A DNA stretch of 64,000 nucleotides, from assembly GCA_041687755.1 (NCBI GenBank), contig JBDNJM010000082.1, forward strand, positions 1 to 64,000, in the 5' to 3' direction. The notes under the pieces were generated by a model that was not told the DNA's origin, searched no databases, and worked only from the letters and a program-made list of their open reading frames with translations. A program made the position numbers and the translations under genes. This stretch comes from JBDNJM01 sp041687755 (GTDB taxonomy: Bacteria > Planctomycetota > UBA1135 > GCA-002686595). Within the stretch, counting starts at the first letter, position 1, and each line of letters opens with the position of its first letter. Of the stretch, positions 31,594 to 40,280 are shown in pieces.

Positions 31594-33558
31594 ATGGTGT
31601 TGTCCCCGATCGTCCTGCTCGCCGGGTCCTTAGCCCTCCCGCCGGTTCAGGAATCCGGCTTCGCGCCGCCCCCCGAGGTCGGCGGCCGCTTCGGCGAGGT
31701 CGTGGACCAATGGGATCTCGAGACGCAGCCGATCGACGCGGTCTGGGCCGCGGACGGCTCGGCGTGGGTGCTCGAAGCGCGACCGCCGCGGTTGGTGCGG
31801 CGCAGTCCGGACGGGGCGCTCGAGCGGGAGCTCGAGCTCCCGCTCGTGCGACCGACCGCGCTGTGCGAGGGCCCGGAGGGCAGCATCTGGGTGCTCGACG
31901 CGGGGCGGCTGGACGCCCGGCGCGTGGCCGCCTCGGGCGAGATCCTGCAGAGCGCGGACCTCGGCCCGCACGCGGTGGCGCCCGCGGACCTCGTCGACGT
32001 CCGAGGCGGGATCGCCGTTTCCGACCCGGGCACCCATCGGGTGCTGGTGTTCCAGCCCCTGCGTCTCGAGGTCATGGAAGAAGGGCGCCCGGAGACGGTG
32101 GGGCCGGCGGTCCTCGGCGGCCGCGGGAGCGAGCTGGGCGAGCTGCTCGAGCCCATGGGCCTCGCGTTCGACGACCGGACCGGGGAGCTGCTCGTCGCCG
32201 ACGCGGGCAACCACCGCATCCAGCGTTTTAATGCGGCCCTCGAGCCGGTCGGCAGCTTCGGCGAGTTCGGGCCGTTTCCCGGGTTGTTCGCCCGGCCCGT
32301 CGGGCTCGAGCTGGCCGGCGACCGTCTGTACGTGGTCGAGGAGCAGAACCACCGGATCCAGGTGTTCGACTGGGCCGAGCCGAGCAATGCGCCCGAGCGG
32401 CTCTACGAGTGGGGCATCCACGTGATTCGTCCCGGCGAGGGGCGCGGGCGTCTGCATTACCCGCGGGGTATCGCCGTGCAGGGCGTCGAGGGCGAGGGCG
32501 GCACGTGGTCGCCGGTGCGCGCGCTGCTGACCGAGCCCTTCGCCGATCGTCTGCAGCTGTTCGGCCCGGCGACGAAGCCGGCCTCCGCCTACATGAACGA
32601 CCCGGCGGTGACCGGCGGGAAGGTCTCTGCGCACCTGGGGCCGGAGCTGGACGCGCGCGGCAGCCTCGCGGTTCTGATCGAGCCGGAGTCCCAAGAGCTG
32701 CGGCTGCTGGATCTGCGCTGGCCGATGCCGATCGAGATCGGGCGCTTCGGGGGTCAGGGCGACGAGCGCGGACGGTTTCGCGGGCTGATCGATGTGGCCT
32801 TCGGACCTGTAGGTGAGAACGGCGAGCCGGACCGGCTCTTTGCGCTCGACGGGCTGACCGGGCGCCTGTCTGAGATTCCGTTCGACTTCGATCCGGAGGC
32901 GGACCCGGGCTTCAGCTACGAGCGCATGCGCTTCGGGCGCGGACTCGAGCTGTTTGCCCTGCGCGAGGAGCTGCGTCCGCTCGCCCTAGCGAGTGCGCGC
33001 GACGGCGGGCAGCTTGCGGTCTTGGACGGGAATTCCGAGGAGTTGCTGCTGTTCTCGAGCGACCTCGAGCCGCTGGGCTCGCGCTCGGCGGGGCGCATCG
33101 GCGTCGGGACGGGCTCCGCAGCCCTGCCCCTGGCGCTTGCGCTGGCGGCGGACGGAACCCGGGCGTTCCGGCTGGAGGGCTCGGCCGGAAGCGGCGAGCC
33201 GGGCGCGCGCGCGATCGTCGTGCCGCTAGGTGACGAGGCGAACCCCGAGGAGCGGCTGCTGGAGCTCGAGCTCGAGGCGGTGGGCGGCTTGACCCCGCTC
33301 GGGGACGGCTTTGTCGTCGCCGACCGAAGCGCGCACGCGGTGGTCTGGCTCGACGCGGACTTCCACGAACTCGAGCGGATCGGCGGGCAGCCGGGGCTGG
33401 AGCGCGATGCCCTACGGCGGCCGCGCGGGCTCGCGGTGGACGGGACGGGCCGGCTGCTCATCATGGATCACGGCAACCATCGCCTGAAGGTGCTGGGACC
33501 GAACCGCAGACTCAAGGGCGCCTTCGGGCCCCGCCTGTACATCAAACCCCTGCGATGA
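31594..33558 (+). CDS. Secreted NHL-repeat beta-propeller protein
   Basis: The 654-residue protein has a signal peptide (MVLSPIVLLAGSLALPPV). At least eight NHL-like blades follow; the clearest are GELLVADAGNHRIQRFNAAL, DRLYVVEEQNHRIQVFDWAE and the last GRLLIMDHGNHRLKVLGPNR. NHL propellers bind proteins, sugars or RNA and are frequent in secreted planctomycete proteins. Two starts (GTG 31591, ATG 31594) adjoin; the ATG is taken. The stop overlaps the next start (ATGA), and that gene overlaps a di-haem peroxidase, so the three are one operon. The function is unknown; the neighbours suggest an extracytoplasmic redox context. Confidence 0.85.
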   Translation: MVLSPIVLLAGSLALPPVQESGFAPPPEVGGRFGEVVDQWDLETQPIDAVWAADGSAWVLEARPPRLVRRSPDGALERELELPLVRPTALCEGPEGSIWVLDAGRLDARRVAASGEILQSADLGPHAVAPADLVDVRGGIAVSDPGTHRVLVFQPLRLEVMEEGRPETVGPAVLGGRGSELGELLEPMGLAFDDRTGELLVADAGNHRIQRFNAALEPVGSFGEFGPFPGLFARPVGLELAGDRLYVVEEQNHRIQVFDWAEPSNAPERLYEWGIHVIRPGEGRGRLHYPRGIAVQGVEGEGGTWSPVRALLTEPFADRLQLFGPATKPASAYMNDPAVTGGKVSAHLGPELDARGSLAVLIEPESQELRLLDLRWPMPIEIGRFGGQGDERGRFRGLIDVAFGPVGENGEPDRLFALDGLTGRLSEIPFDFDPEADPGFSYERMRFGRGLELFALREELRPLALASARDGGQLAVLDGNSEELLLFSSDLEPLGSRSAGRIGVGTGSAALPLALALAADGTRAFRLEGSAGSGEPGARAIVVPLGDEANPEERLLELELEAVGGLTPLGDGFVVADRSAHAVVWLDADFHELERIGGQPGLERDALRRPRGLAVDGTGRLLIMDHGNHRLKVLGPNRRLKGAFGPRLYIKPLR

Positions 33559-34058
33559 AGAGCACGCCCCCGACGCCTCTCCCGCTCGCCGCTCCACGGC
33601 TCGCTCGCCTCGTGATTCTTGCGCTGCTCGGTGGCTGCGCCGCGCCGCTCGCGGCACTGAACGAGGGCACGCAAGAGCCCGCAACTGCGGCCGCCGCGCT
33701 TCCGGCCGATGCCGTGACCGTCGCGAGCGAGGGCGGCAGCTGGCGCGTGTCTTGGTGGCTAGATCAGGCGTCCCTGCGGCCGGCCGAGCTGTTCGACCAC
33801 GGGCTGTTCGACGTGCGCGTCGCCCTGCGCACCGCTGCCGGCGAGCTTCCGGGTCCGGAGGTCGAGCTGGTGGTCGATGCGGGCATGCCCCAGCACCGCC
33901 ACGGCATGAATGTCGTGCCCGAGGTCGTCGAGCTGGAGCCAGGTGAGTACCGCGTGTCCGGGCTCCTGTTCCACATGCCCGGTGACTGGACGATGACCTT
34001 CGACGTCGTGTCCGGGGCCTTGGCCGAGCGCGCGCAGGTCGTGCTGGAGGTCGAGTGA
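33555..34058 (+). CDS. YtkA/FixH-like lipoprotein
   Basis: The 167-residue protein has a lipobox LLGGC (~residue 27) and a YtkA-like immunoglobulin-fold domain. The key part is VDAGMPQHRHGMNVVPEVVE, followed by GEYRVSGLLFHMPGDWTMTF, which gives Met and His residues suitable for copper or haem-partner contact. Proteins of this kind accompany cytochrome oxidases and copper trafficking. Here it sits between the NHL protein and a di-haem peroxidase with 4-bp overlaps on both sides (ATGA, GTGA), which argues for shared function. Confidence 0.8.
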   Translation: MKSTPPTPLPLAAPRLARLVILALLGGCAAPLAALNEGTQEPATAAAALPADAVTVASEGGSWRVSWWLDQASLRPAELFDHGLFDVRVALRTAAGELPGPEVELVVDAGMPQHRHGMNVVPEVVELEPGEYRVSGLLFHMPGDWTMTFDVVSGALAERAQVVLEVE

Positions 34059-35332
34059 GCAGTCGTTTTGGATACGCCGCGACCCTGGCGCTTGTCGCCG
34101 CGGCCCTCTTGGGCTGCGCTGGCTCCCTGGGGGACCAGCAGCAGGGAAGCGCAGCACCGAAGCGGCCCGAGCCGCTGCCGGGGTCCGCGCGCTTCACGCC
34201 GCTGCCGCCCGCGCCCGACGATCCGACCAACGCTTACGACACCGATCCGGCAGCTGCGGAGTTGGGTCGTGAGCTGTTCTTCTCGGAGGCCTTCTCGCGC
34301 GATGGCGAGATGTCCTGCGCGACCTGCCACGACCCCAGCGCCGCCTTCGCGGAGCGCCGGGCGGTTTCGCCCGGTAGCGCCTTCGAAGGCCGCAACTCGC
34401 CGACGCTGATCAACGCCGCGCACAACCGCTGGTTCTTCTGGGACGGCCGGGCCGACTCGCTCTGGAGCCAGGCCCTGCACCCGCTCGAGTCTGGAGTCGA
34501 GTTCGACTCAAACAGGCTGGCGGCCGCGCATCAGGTTGCCGCGACGCCGGCCTTGCGAGCAGCCTACGAAGGCGTCTTCGGGCCGCTGCCGGCGCTGGAC
34601 GACGCGGCGCGCTTCCCGGCGGACGCGCGCCCGCGCCCCAGCGATCCCGAGCACCCCGAGCACGTGGCCTGGAGCGCGATGGCCGAGCGGGACCAGCTCA
34701 GCATCAATACGCTGGTCGCGAACCTCGCGAAGGCGACCGCGGCCTACGAGCGGACCCTGGTCGCCGGAAACTCAGGCTTCGATCGCGCGGCGCGCGGCGA
34801 GTCTGGGCCGGACTTCGGCGCGGACGCGCGGCGCGGCTTCTTCCTGTTCCGCGGCAAGGGCGGCTGCGCCGCGTGCCACGCCGGGACCAACTTCACCGAC
34901 AACGAGTTCCACGACATCGGTGTGCCGCCGCGCAACGGCGTGCAACCCGTCGATCCGGGGCGCTTCGCGGGCGTTGCGGCCGTGATGGCCGATCCCTTCA
35001 ACGCGGCCGGTGACTACAGCGACGATCCCGAAAGCCCGACCGGCCGCATGGTGCGTCGGCTCGCCCGCGGCCCGGAGAGCTGGGGCCGCTTCAAGACGCC
35101 GAGCCTGCGCAACGTGGCGGAGACGCCGCCCTACATGCACAACGGAACGTTCGCGACGCTGCGCAAGGTGCTGGAGTTTTACTCCACGCGCGAAGGGGCT
35201 GTGATCGGCGGGCACCACGCGGAGGTCGTTCTGCAGCCCTTGAACCTGACGGAGCGCGAGCTCAGCGACCTCGATGCCTTCCTGCACTCCTTGACGGACC
35301 TCGATGTGGACGAGGTGCCCGGGGCGCGCTGA
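34055..35332 (+). CDS. Di-haem cytochrome c peroxidase (MauG/CcpA family)
   Basis: The 425-residue lipoprotein (lipobox ALLGC, ~21) has two c-type haem sites, CATCH at 88-92 and CAACH at 271-275. That spacing is typical of bacterial cytochrome c peroxidase/MauG. Other family landmarks are LGRELFFSEAFSRDGEMSC, GRNSPTLINAAHNRWFFWDG, RFKTPSLRNVAETPPYMHNG and GHHAEVVLQPLNLTERELSD. It reduces peroxide or performs long-range oxidation at the outer face of the membrane. The GTG start overlaps the previous stop. The long 14-copy repeat begins ~40 bp after its stop. Confidence 0.92.
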   Translation: MSSRFGYAATLALVAAALLGCAGSLGDQQQGSAAPKRPEPLPGSARFTPLPPAPDDPTNAYDTDPAAAELGRELFFSEAFSRDGEMSCATCHDPSAAFAERRAVSPGSAFEGRNSPTLINAAHNRWFFWDGRADSLWSQALHPLESGVEFDSNRLAAAHQVAATPALRAAYEGVFGPLPALDDAARFPADARPRPSDPEHPEHVAWSAMAERDQLSINTLVANLAKATAAYERTLVAGNSGFDRAARGESGPDFGADARRGFFLFRGKGGCAACHAGTNFTDNEFHDIGVPPRNGVQPVDPGRFAGVAAVMADPFNAAGDYSDDPESPTGRMVRRLARGPESWGRFKTPSLRNVAETPPYMHNGTFATLRKVLEFYSTREGAVIGGHHAEVVLQPLNLTERELSDLDAFLHSLTDLDVDEVPGAR

Positions 35333-35373
35333 CCGGAGCCCGTTCGCTTGGGGAGGGGGGGCCTACTCTTCTT

Positions 35374-35655
35374 GCTGAGGGCTCCGTATTGCCTGCTGAG
35401 GGCTCCGCTTGCCTTGCTGAGGGCTCCGCTTGCCTTGCTGAGGGCTCCGCTATTCCTGCTGAGGGCTCCGCTTTCCTGCTGAGGGCTCCGCTATTCCTGC
35501 TGAGGGCTCCGCTTGCCTGCTGAGGGCTTCGCTTGCCTGCTGAGGGCTCCGCTTGCCTTGCTGAGGGCTCCGCTTTCCTGCTGAGGGCTCCGCTATTCCT
35601 GCTGAGGGCTCCGCTTTCCTGCTGAGGGCTCCGTTATTCCTGCTGAGGGCTCCGC
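35374..35655. repeat. 20/21-bp tandem repeat, 14 copies
   Basis: The core GCTGAGGGCTCCGCT is followed by a 5-6 nt variable tail (TGCCT, TTCC, ATTCC, TGCCTT). It is repeated 14 times with a period of 20 or 21 bp, close to two DNA turns, from ~35374 to ~35655. It lies between the converging peroxidase and choice-of-anchor B genes. No frame through it is convincing as protein. It is not CRISPR (no unique spacers of useful length). Each core can pair only weakly with itself. A transcription-ending, protein-binding or slipped-replication array is possible. Confidence 0.9.
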
Positions 35656-35749
35656 TTGCCCAGCACCACGAGAGCGGCCCCGCCGTCCATCGAGGACTGC
35701 GGGGCCGCTCGCCAGGCCCGCCGGCTGTCAGCGGGCCGCTGGGCGCGGG

Positions 35750-38278
35750 TCAGGGGATCAGCACCACCGGGACAGCGTTCGACACGAAGTCGACCAGGAA
35801 AGCGCCCACGTCGATCGTGAGGAACGCGTGGTGCGCCGTCTGCCCCGCGAGCTGCGGGACTAGGCCGCCGGGCAGCGTGAAGGTGGCGGAGCCCGCGCCC
35901 TGGCCGTCCAGGAACCCGAACGAGCCGAGCAGCGGCGCAGTGTTCGGCTGGTTCAGCGTCTTCAGGAAGTAGTTGTCCGCGTTGAGCGGCAGGTTCAGGC
36001 CGTTGAGGGCGATGCCCGGGGTCGTGCCGGCGAGGCTGCCGAACAGGTAGTAGGGCTTGCCGGCGAGGGCCGGGCCCGCGTCCAGCGACAGCTCTTGCGT
36101 GCCGCCGGTGCCGACGGAGACCGTGGTGCGATCGCTGACGAGCGGGCCGCACATCGGGCTGGTGAGTTCGACGTCGTCGATCGCGGCTTCCACGATCGAG
36201 CCGCTGCCTTCGTCGCGGGCGACGAAGCGCACCTGCACGTTGGCACTGGGCGTCACGAAGTCAGCGATGCGGAAGCTAGACGGCTCCCAGCCCCCGATGG
36301 TGCCGTCGCCGGTCGGACCGAGGGTCTCGACCCGGACCCAGGTGGAGCCGTTCGAGGTCACGTCGATCTCGAAGGCATCGTCCACGGAGCTATTGCCGTT
36401 GTTCGAGTACCAGCGGAAGTAGCTGATGCGTGCGTTGGGGTCGTTGCTTACGTCGAAGATCGGCGAGAGCAGGGTGGTCTTGCCGTTGTCGATGTCGTTG
36501 TCGCCGAGTCCGCCGCCGCTCGGGCCTTGGCCGGTGAACCAGCAGTTCGTGCCGACGCCCGAGTTGTCGTTCTCGGGCTGCGAGCCGGTTCCGATCGGGT
36601 TGCCGCGCTCCCAGATGCCGGTCGTGGCGTCATCGCCGACCGCACCGGAGGACCATCCAGCCGTCTGCTGCATGTCGTAGCTGGCGAGCACCGCAGTGCT
36701 CTCGGCGGAGACGAGCGAGTAGCTCTCACCGGGGCCGGGGCTGAACCAGTCGAGACCGGAGCTGGATTCAGCGGTCAGGTAGAACTCGATTTCCTGGCCA
36801 CAGGACACGGGCGGGAGGGGTACCTCGAACTGGCCGCCGCCGAGGTCGACCAGATCGACCTGGCTCATGCCCTCACCGGCGTCGTAGACGAGCTTCGCGC
36901 TGCCGGGGACCAGCGAGGCCGCGGTGGGCGCGCTGATTTGGGTCGGGAACGACAGGCCGCCGGGCGACGCGAGATCGGGCAGGCCGGTGGGGAAGCTGAA
37001 CTCCAGCTGCTCGTCGCCCACGAACCAGACGAACAGGCCGCGCTCGAGGTCCGAGCCGATCACGATGCCGCTCTCGAAGTACGGGTAGATGCTCCACAAG
37101 CCGTTGAACTCGGCGTCGTCGTCGTCGGGGTACGTGTCGAAGTCCGCGACGAGTTGCGGGTTGACCGGGTCGCTCGTGTCGAACACCTGCATGCCGCTGC
37201 GGTAGTTCGCCTCGAACAGCAGGTTGTCCTTCGTGTACAGGTTGTGCCCGACGGCGCGGGTGCTGCTGAAGAACGTGTTGACGACGGTCGGGTTGTTGAT
37301 GTTCGACACGTCCATCACAACCGTTTTCGTGTTGAACGAGCCCTGCTCGTCCAGCTCGTCGTTGACGTACAGGTACTGACGGTCCGGAGTCAGCCAGGCC
37401 TGGTGGCTGTACGCGGCGCCGCTCCAGGTCTCGTTGCCGAGGATCTGGATGTTGTTCTTGTTGGTGACGTCCAGCACGTCGACGCCGGTGCTCGTGAAGC
37501 CACCGTTGAAGCCGGAGCACACGTAGGCGATCTGGCGACCGGCGTAGGGCCCCGAGGTGTAGGTGACGATCTGGGCGTCGTGCACGTACTTGGTGTCCCA
37601 CACACCGACGTAGTTCGGGCTGGCGGGGTTGGCCAGGCTGTAGATGCGCAGGCCGTAGAAGTCGCCGCCGGTGCGGTAGAGGAAGCCGGACTCCTCGTCG
37701 ATCGCCACGTTGTGGCTCGCGCTCGTGCCGGGGCCACTCGTGATCGTGTTGACGAGGGTGACGACGCCGTTGTCGATGTTGGCCAGGTTGAAGACCTGGA
37801 TGCCGCCGCCGCCTTCACTGACGGAGTAGGCGTAGTTCTGGTACGTCTTCACGTCGCGCCACAGGCTGGTCGGGCCGCTCTGGCGCGAGATCAGCTGGGC
37901 GTTGCTGGGGTCGCTGACCTCGACGAAGCAGGTCGAGTCGGAGGTCGTGATGATCGCGTATTCGCGACCGCTGGTGGAGGTGTAGCCCCAGCAGTCGGCG
38001 CCGGAGCTGGCCGACGGGCTGAGGTCACCGAGCGGGAGCCAGGAGAGCAGCGCGACGCCGTTCGAGTTGAACCCGCCGCCCATGGCGACGTCGGCCATGG
38101 AGCCGGAGCCGGACTGGGCGGCCTGGCGCAGTTCGGCGGCGCGGAAGCCGGCGCCGCGGTAGGCCGGCTGGCGGTCGAGCACCTTCGGATCGTCCTCGTG
38201 GAGGGCCGTCGTGGGCGTGGCCAGGGCGATCAGGGCCGGCAGGGCTATGAGGGAGAGCGCGGAGAGTCGCAGGGACAT
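35750..38278 (-). CDS. Secreted choice-of-anchor B family protein
   Basis: The 842-residue protein has a signal peptide (LSLIALPALIALATPTTALH). The choice-of-anchor B beta-propeller-like domain (~60-430) includes LLSWLPLGDLSP, GADCWGYTSTSGREYAIITT and YLYVNDELDEQG. A middle carbohydrate-binding-like beta domain follows (~560-720; ISYFRWYSNNGNSSVDDAFE). A C-terminal module of ~110 residues (KPYYLFGSLAGTTPGIALNG onward) is the type repeated on many secreted planctomycete proteins. It is probably exported to the surface; no enzymatic motif is visible. ATG 38278 is the only start before the signal. The large antisense open frame across it is a GC artefact. Confidence 0.88.
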   Translation of the reverse strand: MSLRLSALSLIALPALIALATPTTALHEDDPKVLDRQPAYRGAGFRAAELRQAAQSGSGSMADVAMGGGFNSNGVALLSWLPLGDLSPSASSGADCWGYTSTSGREYAIITTSDSTCFVEVSDPSNAQLISRQSGPTSLWRDVKTYQNYAYSVSEGGGGIQVFNLANIDNGVVTLVNTITSGPGTSASHNVAIDEESGFLYRTGGDFYGLRIYSLANPASPNYVGVWDTKYVHDAQIVTYTSGPYAGRQIAYVCSGFNGGFTSTGVDVLDVTNKNNIQILGNETWSGAAYSHQAWLTPDRQYLYVNDELDEQGSFNTKTVVMDVSNINNPTVVNTFFSSTRAVGHNLYTKDNLLFEANYRSGMQVFDTSDPVNPQLVADFDTYPDDDDAEFNGLWSIYPYFESGIVIGSDLERGLFVWFVGDEQLEFSFPTGLPDLASPGGLSFPTQISAPTAASLVPGSAKLVYDAGEGMSQVDLVDLGGGQFEVPLPPVSCGQEIEFYLTAESSSGLDWFSPGPGESYSLVSAESTAVLASYDMQQTAGWSSGAVGDDATTGIWERGNPIGTGSQPENDNSGVGTNCWFTGQGPSGGGLGDNDIDNGKTTLLSPIFDVSNDPNARISYFRWYSNNGNSSVDDAFEIDVTSNGSTWVRVETLGPTGDGTIGGWEPSSFRIADFVTPSANVQVRFVARDEGSGSIVEAAIDDVELTSPMCGPLVSDRTTVSVGTGGTQELSLDAGPALAGKPYYLFGSLAGTTPGIALNGLNLPLNADNYFLKTLNQPNTAPLLGSFGFLDGQGAGSATFTLPGGLVPQLAGQTAHHAFLTIDVGAFLVDFVSNAVPVVLIP

Positions 38279-38412
38279 GGGCGTCGTTCGGAGCCGGGCG
38301 GGAGTGCCCTGGGGGAGGAGCCCCTGTCGTTCACCGGCCGGGTGGCGGGGTGCAGGGGGTCCGGGGGGGAGGGAGAGGCGTCCTCTTCGCGTCGCGACAG
38401 CGCGGGCGCATG

Positions 38413-38442
38413 ACGGCGCGTAACGGCGCGTAACGGCGCGTA
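38413..38442. repeat. 10-bp tandem repeat, three copies
   Basis: ACGGCGCGTA is repeated at 38413, 38423 and 38433 and runs into the AT-rich segment AAGAAGAATAGG. It lies ~135 bp upstream of the choice-of-anchor B start, so it may be part of its control region. Confidence 0.75.
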
Positions 38443-38970
38443 AAGAAGAATAGGACAATAGGGAGACCCAGGTCGGGGGTCTGAGGTTCCCTAGGGGAGC
38501 CCAGAACCGGGCTCTTGGGTGGGCGGATGGGGGGAGCGATACCGAACAGTGCGCGGCAGGCGGGGCCTGGGGGCCGGAGGGCCGGGGCGGGGGCCGGAGG
38601 CCCCCGACCGGGCTCGTCGAGCTGGCGCCGATGCCGAGGGAGGGTTTGGCGACGGCGCGGGCGAGCTGCGCTACTGGGCTCGACAGGAGGGCGAGTCCCG
38701 GCTGCAAACTCAACCCATGCAGCTTGGACGACCTACCCGATCTGGCGGGCGCGCCCGGCAGCGGACGAGCCACGCCGACGCTGGCGGAGAGTCTCGAGGT
38801 CGCCCGCCTCCGGGGGTGGCGCTCCAACCGGAGCCCAGCCTTCAGCTCTGAAGCTGACCCGTTTTCGTGTCGCCCCCTGGGTCGGCCTGCACCGCCAAGC
38901 CTCGACCGGAGACGTGCGGTTGGCTGCCCGGGGAAGGCTCGTCGCGTCCTAGCTCTGGGCCCGCAAGGCG

Positions 38971-39181
38971 TGTCGTGTCAGACCTGGCCTGCCTCCGTGT
39001 TGTTTTGGCCCCCGCGCACCGACCTGCAAGTCCGAGCGCAGAAGGGACTTAGTGCTGGAGGGCCGGCCGCCCGCGTCGGGCGGTCGACCGTCGCCCGCTC
39101 GGAACCCTATGCCAAGAAAACCTTTGGGGCCGCTGGGCGGGACCAGAACAACACGCAGGCAGGGCAGTTCATGTCGTGTCC
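38971..39181. repeat. Imperfect inverted repeat of ~45 bp, MITE-like
   Basis: The left arm (38971-39016; contains CCTGCCTCCGTGTTGTTTTGG) and the right arm (39137-39181), when reverse-complemented (CCTGCCTGCGTGTTGTTCTGG), match over ~45 bp with roughly three quarters identity by eye. They enclose ~120 bp without a gene. The shape is that of a small non-autonomous transposable element or a repeated extragenic palindrome. No target-site duplication is obvious. Confidence 0.5.
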
Positions 39182-39223
39182 GGCGCGGGGGCCAGGAACA
39201 GCTCGGGGGGCGGGCCAGCTCCC

Positions 39224-40279
39224 TTAGTTCTCTACGGGGTTCTTGAGGTGCAGAACCGTCTCGACTCGTCGGGTGAGGACCGTCTGCGACGAGGGCCGGT
39301 CGAGCAGGAACAGCCGCACGCGCAGGCGCCCGGTGTTCTCGTCGAACAGGAACATCGGGTCCTCGAACCCGTCGCTGTCCAGGTCGCCGCCGTGGTTGCA
39401 AAGTTCCTGGAGCACCCCGGAGCCGCTCAGCTGGTACTCCGAGGAGGCCGCGCCCGCATCGCGGGTGTCCCACGTGCGCACGCGCAGCGGTCCCAGGTCG
39501 AAGGTGTCGTCTCGGTCGCCGTCGGAGTTCAGGTCGCGCGCGAGTTCGGCCTCGGTGACCTGGGACTCGGGCACGTAGCGGATCGCAGAGCGCCCGGTGA
39601 CTAGGGGCGTTCCGGAGACGGTGGAGCCCCAGCGGACGTCGATGCCGTCGAAGTAGTCTGAGCCGCCGGCGGGGTCGGTGGGGACGCGGAACGAGAAGCC
39701 GGTGCCCTCGCCGCGGAAGAACAGGGGTCCGCTGAGCTCTGCTGAGCGACCGTCGAAGGCGTTCGCGGGCGGTGCCACCTGGTTGTCGATCACCAGGCCG
39801 GTGCCGGCCCACATCACCGGTGTTCCGGGGGCGTGCGCGCTCGCGGCAGCGCAGGGCCCGGCGGCGCGCTCAAGGGTCGTGAAGCGCGGGGCTCCCGCGT
39901 TGCTGAAGCCCTGGTAGCCAATGCGCTCCGCGGATCCAGCGCCGGGGTTCGCGATCAGGACGCCGACGTCCGGAAAGCCCTCGATCGTGTCCACGTCCAG
40001 GCTGGCGGTGTCGCCCGGCCCTGCTGCTCCGGTGATGAACCCCCGGGGCTGGCAGGCCTGGGCGTTGTCGAGCAACTCGCGGATCTGCCCGATCAGCGCC
40101 TGACCCTTGACCTCTTGGTTGGCCCGACTGGTCAAGTCGGCGAAGACGTCACCCTCGCGTTGGACGGAGGTGTTCACGATCAGCAGGACTCCGGAGAGCA
40201 GCAAGACCGCGATCAGGAGCTCGATGATGCTGAAGCCGCTCACGCGGTTCAGTGGACCGGTTCGAAGCGTTGTGCGCAT
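39224..40279 (-). CDS. PilW-like minor pilin/pseudopilin
   Basis: The 351-residue protein has a type IV prepilin signal: leader MRTTLRTGPLNRVSG, cleavage before FSIIELLIAVLLLSGVLL, with Glu5. A long secreted beta-rich region follows with Asp-rich EF-hand-like stretches (LNSDGDRDDTFDL; GGDLDSDGFEDPMFLFDENT) that could bind calcium. It probably forms part of a type IV pilus or type II secretion pseudopilus tip. It starts 1 bp after the PilV-like gene stop, so the two form one operon. A charged C-terminus (TRRVETVLHLKNPVEN) is typical of minor pilins. Confidence 0.85.
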   Translation of the reverse strand: MRTTLRTGPLNRVSGFSIIELLIAVLLLSGVLLIVNTSVQREGDVFADLTSRANQEVKGQALIGQIRELLDNAQACQPRGFITGAAGPGDTASLDVDTIEGFPDVGVLIANPGAGSAERIGYQGFSNAGAPRFTTLERAAGPCAAASAHAPGTPVMWAGTGLVIDNQVAPPANAFDGRSAELSGPLFFRGEGTGFSFRVPTDPAGGSDYFDGIDVRWGSTVSGTPLVTGRSAIRYVPESQVTEAELARDLNSDGDRDDTFDLGPLRVRTWDTRDAGAASSEYQLSGSGVLQELCNHGGDLDSDGFEDPMFLFDENTGRLRVRLFLLDRPSSQTVLTRRVETVLHLKNPVEN

Positions 40280-40280
40280 C

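Larger units (their letters stand above)
38279..39223. other. Intergenic, 945 bp, with small repeats
   Basis: Promoter side of the choice-of-anchor B gene and 3' side of the pilin operon. It holds a 10-bp triplet repeat (38413-38442) followed by an AT-rich patch (AAAGAAGAATAGGACAATAG) that could be a promoter, and a 211-bp imperfect inverted-repeat structure (38971-39181). No supported protein gene. Confidence 0.5.

Noticed and set aside
35374..35655. CRISPR array
   Set aside because: Repeat period is only 20-21 bp, tails are 5-6 nt and similar to each other, there are no unique spacers and no cas genes.
36095..38413. A 772-codon open frame antisense to the choice-of-anchor B gene
   Set aside because: It mirrors the codon positions of the real gene, has low-complexity Ala/Val/Arg/Asp composition and no domain. 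High GC leaves antisense frames open.
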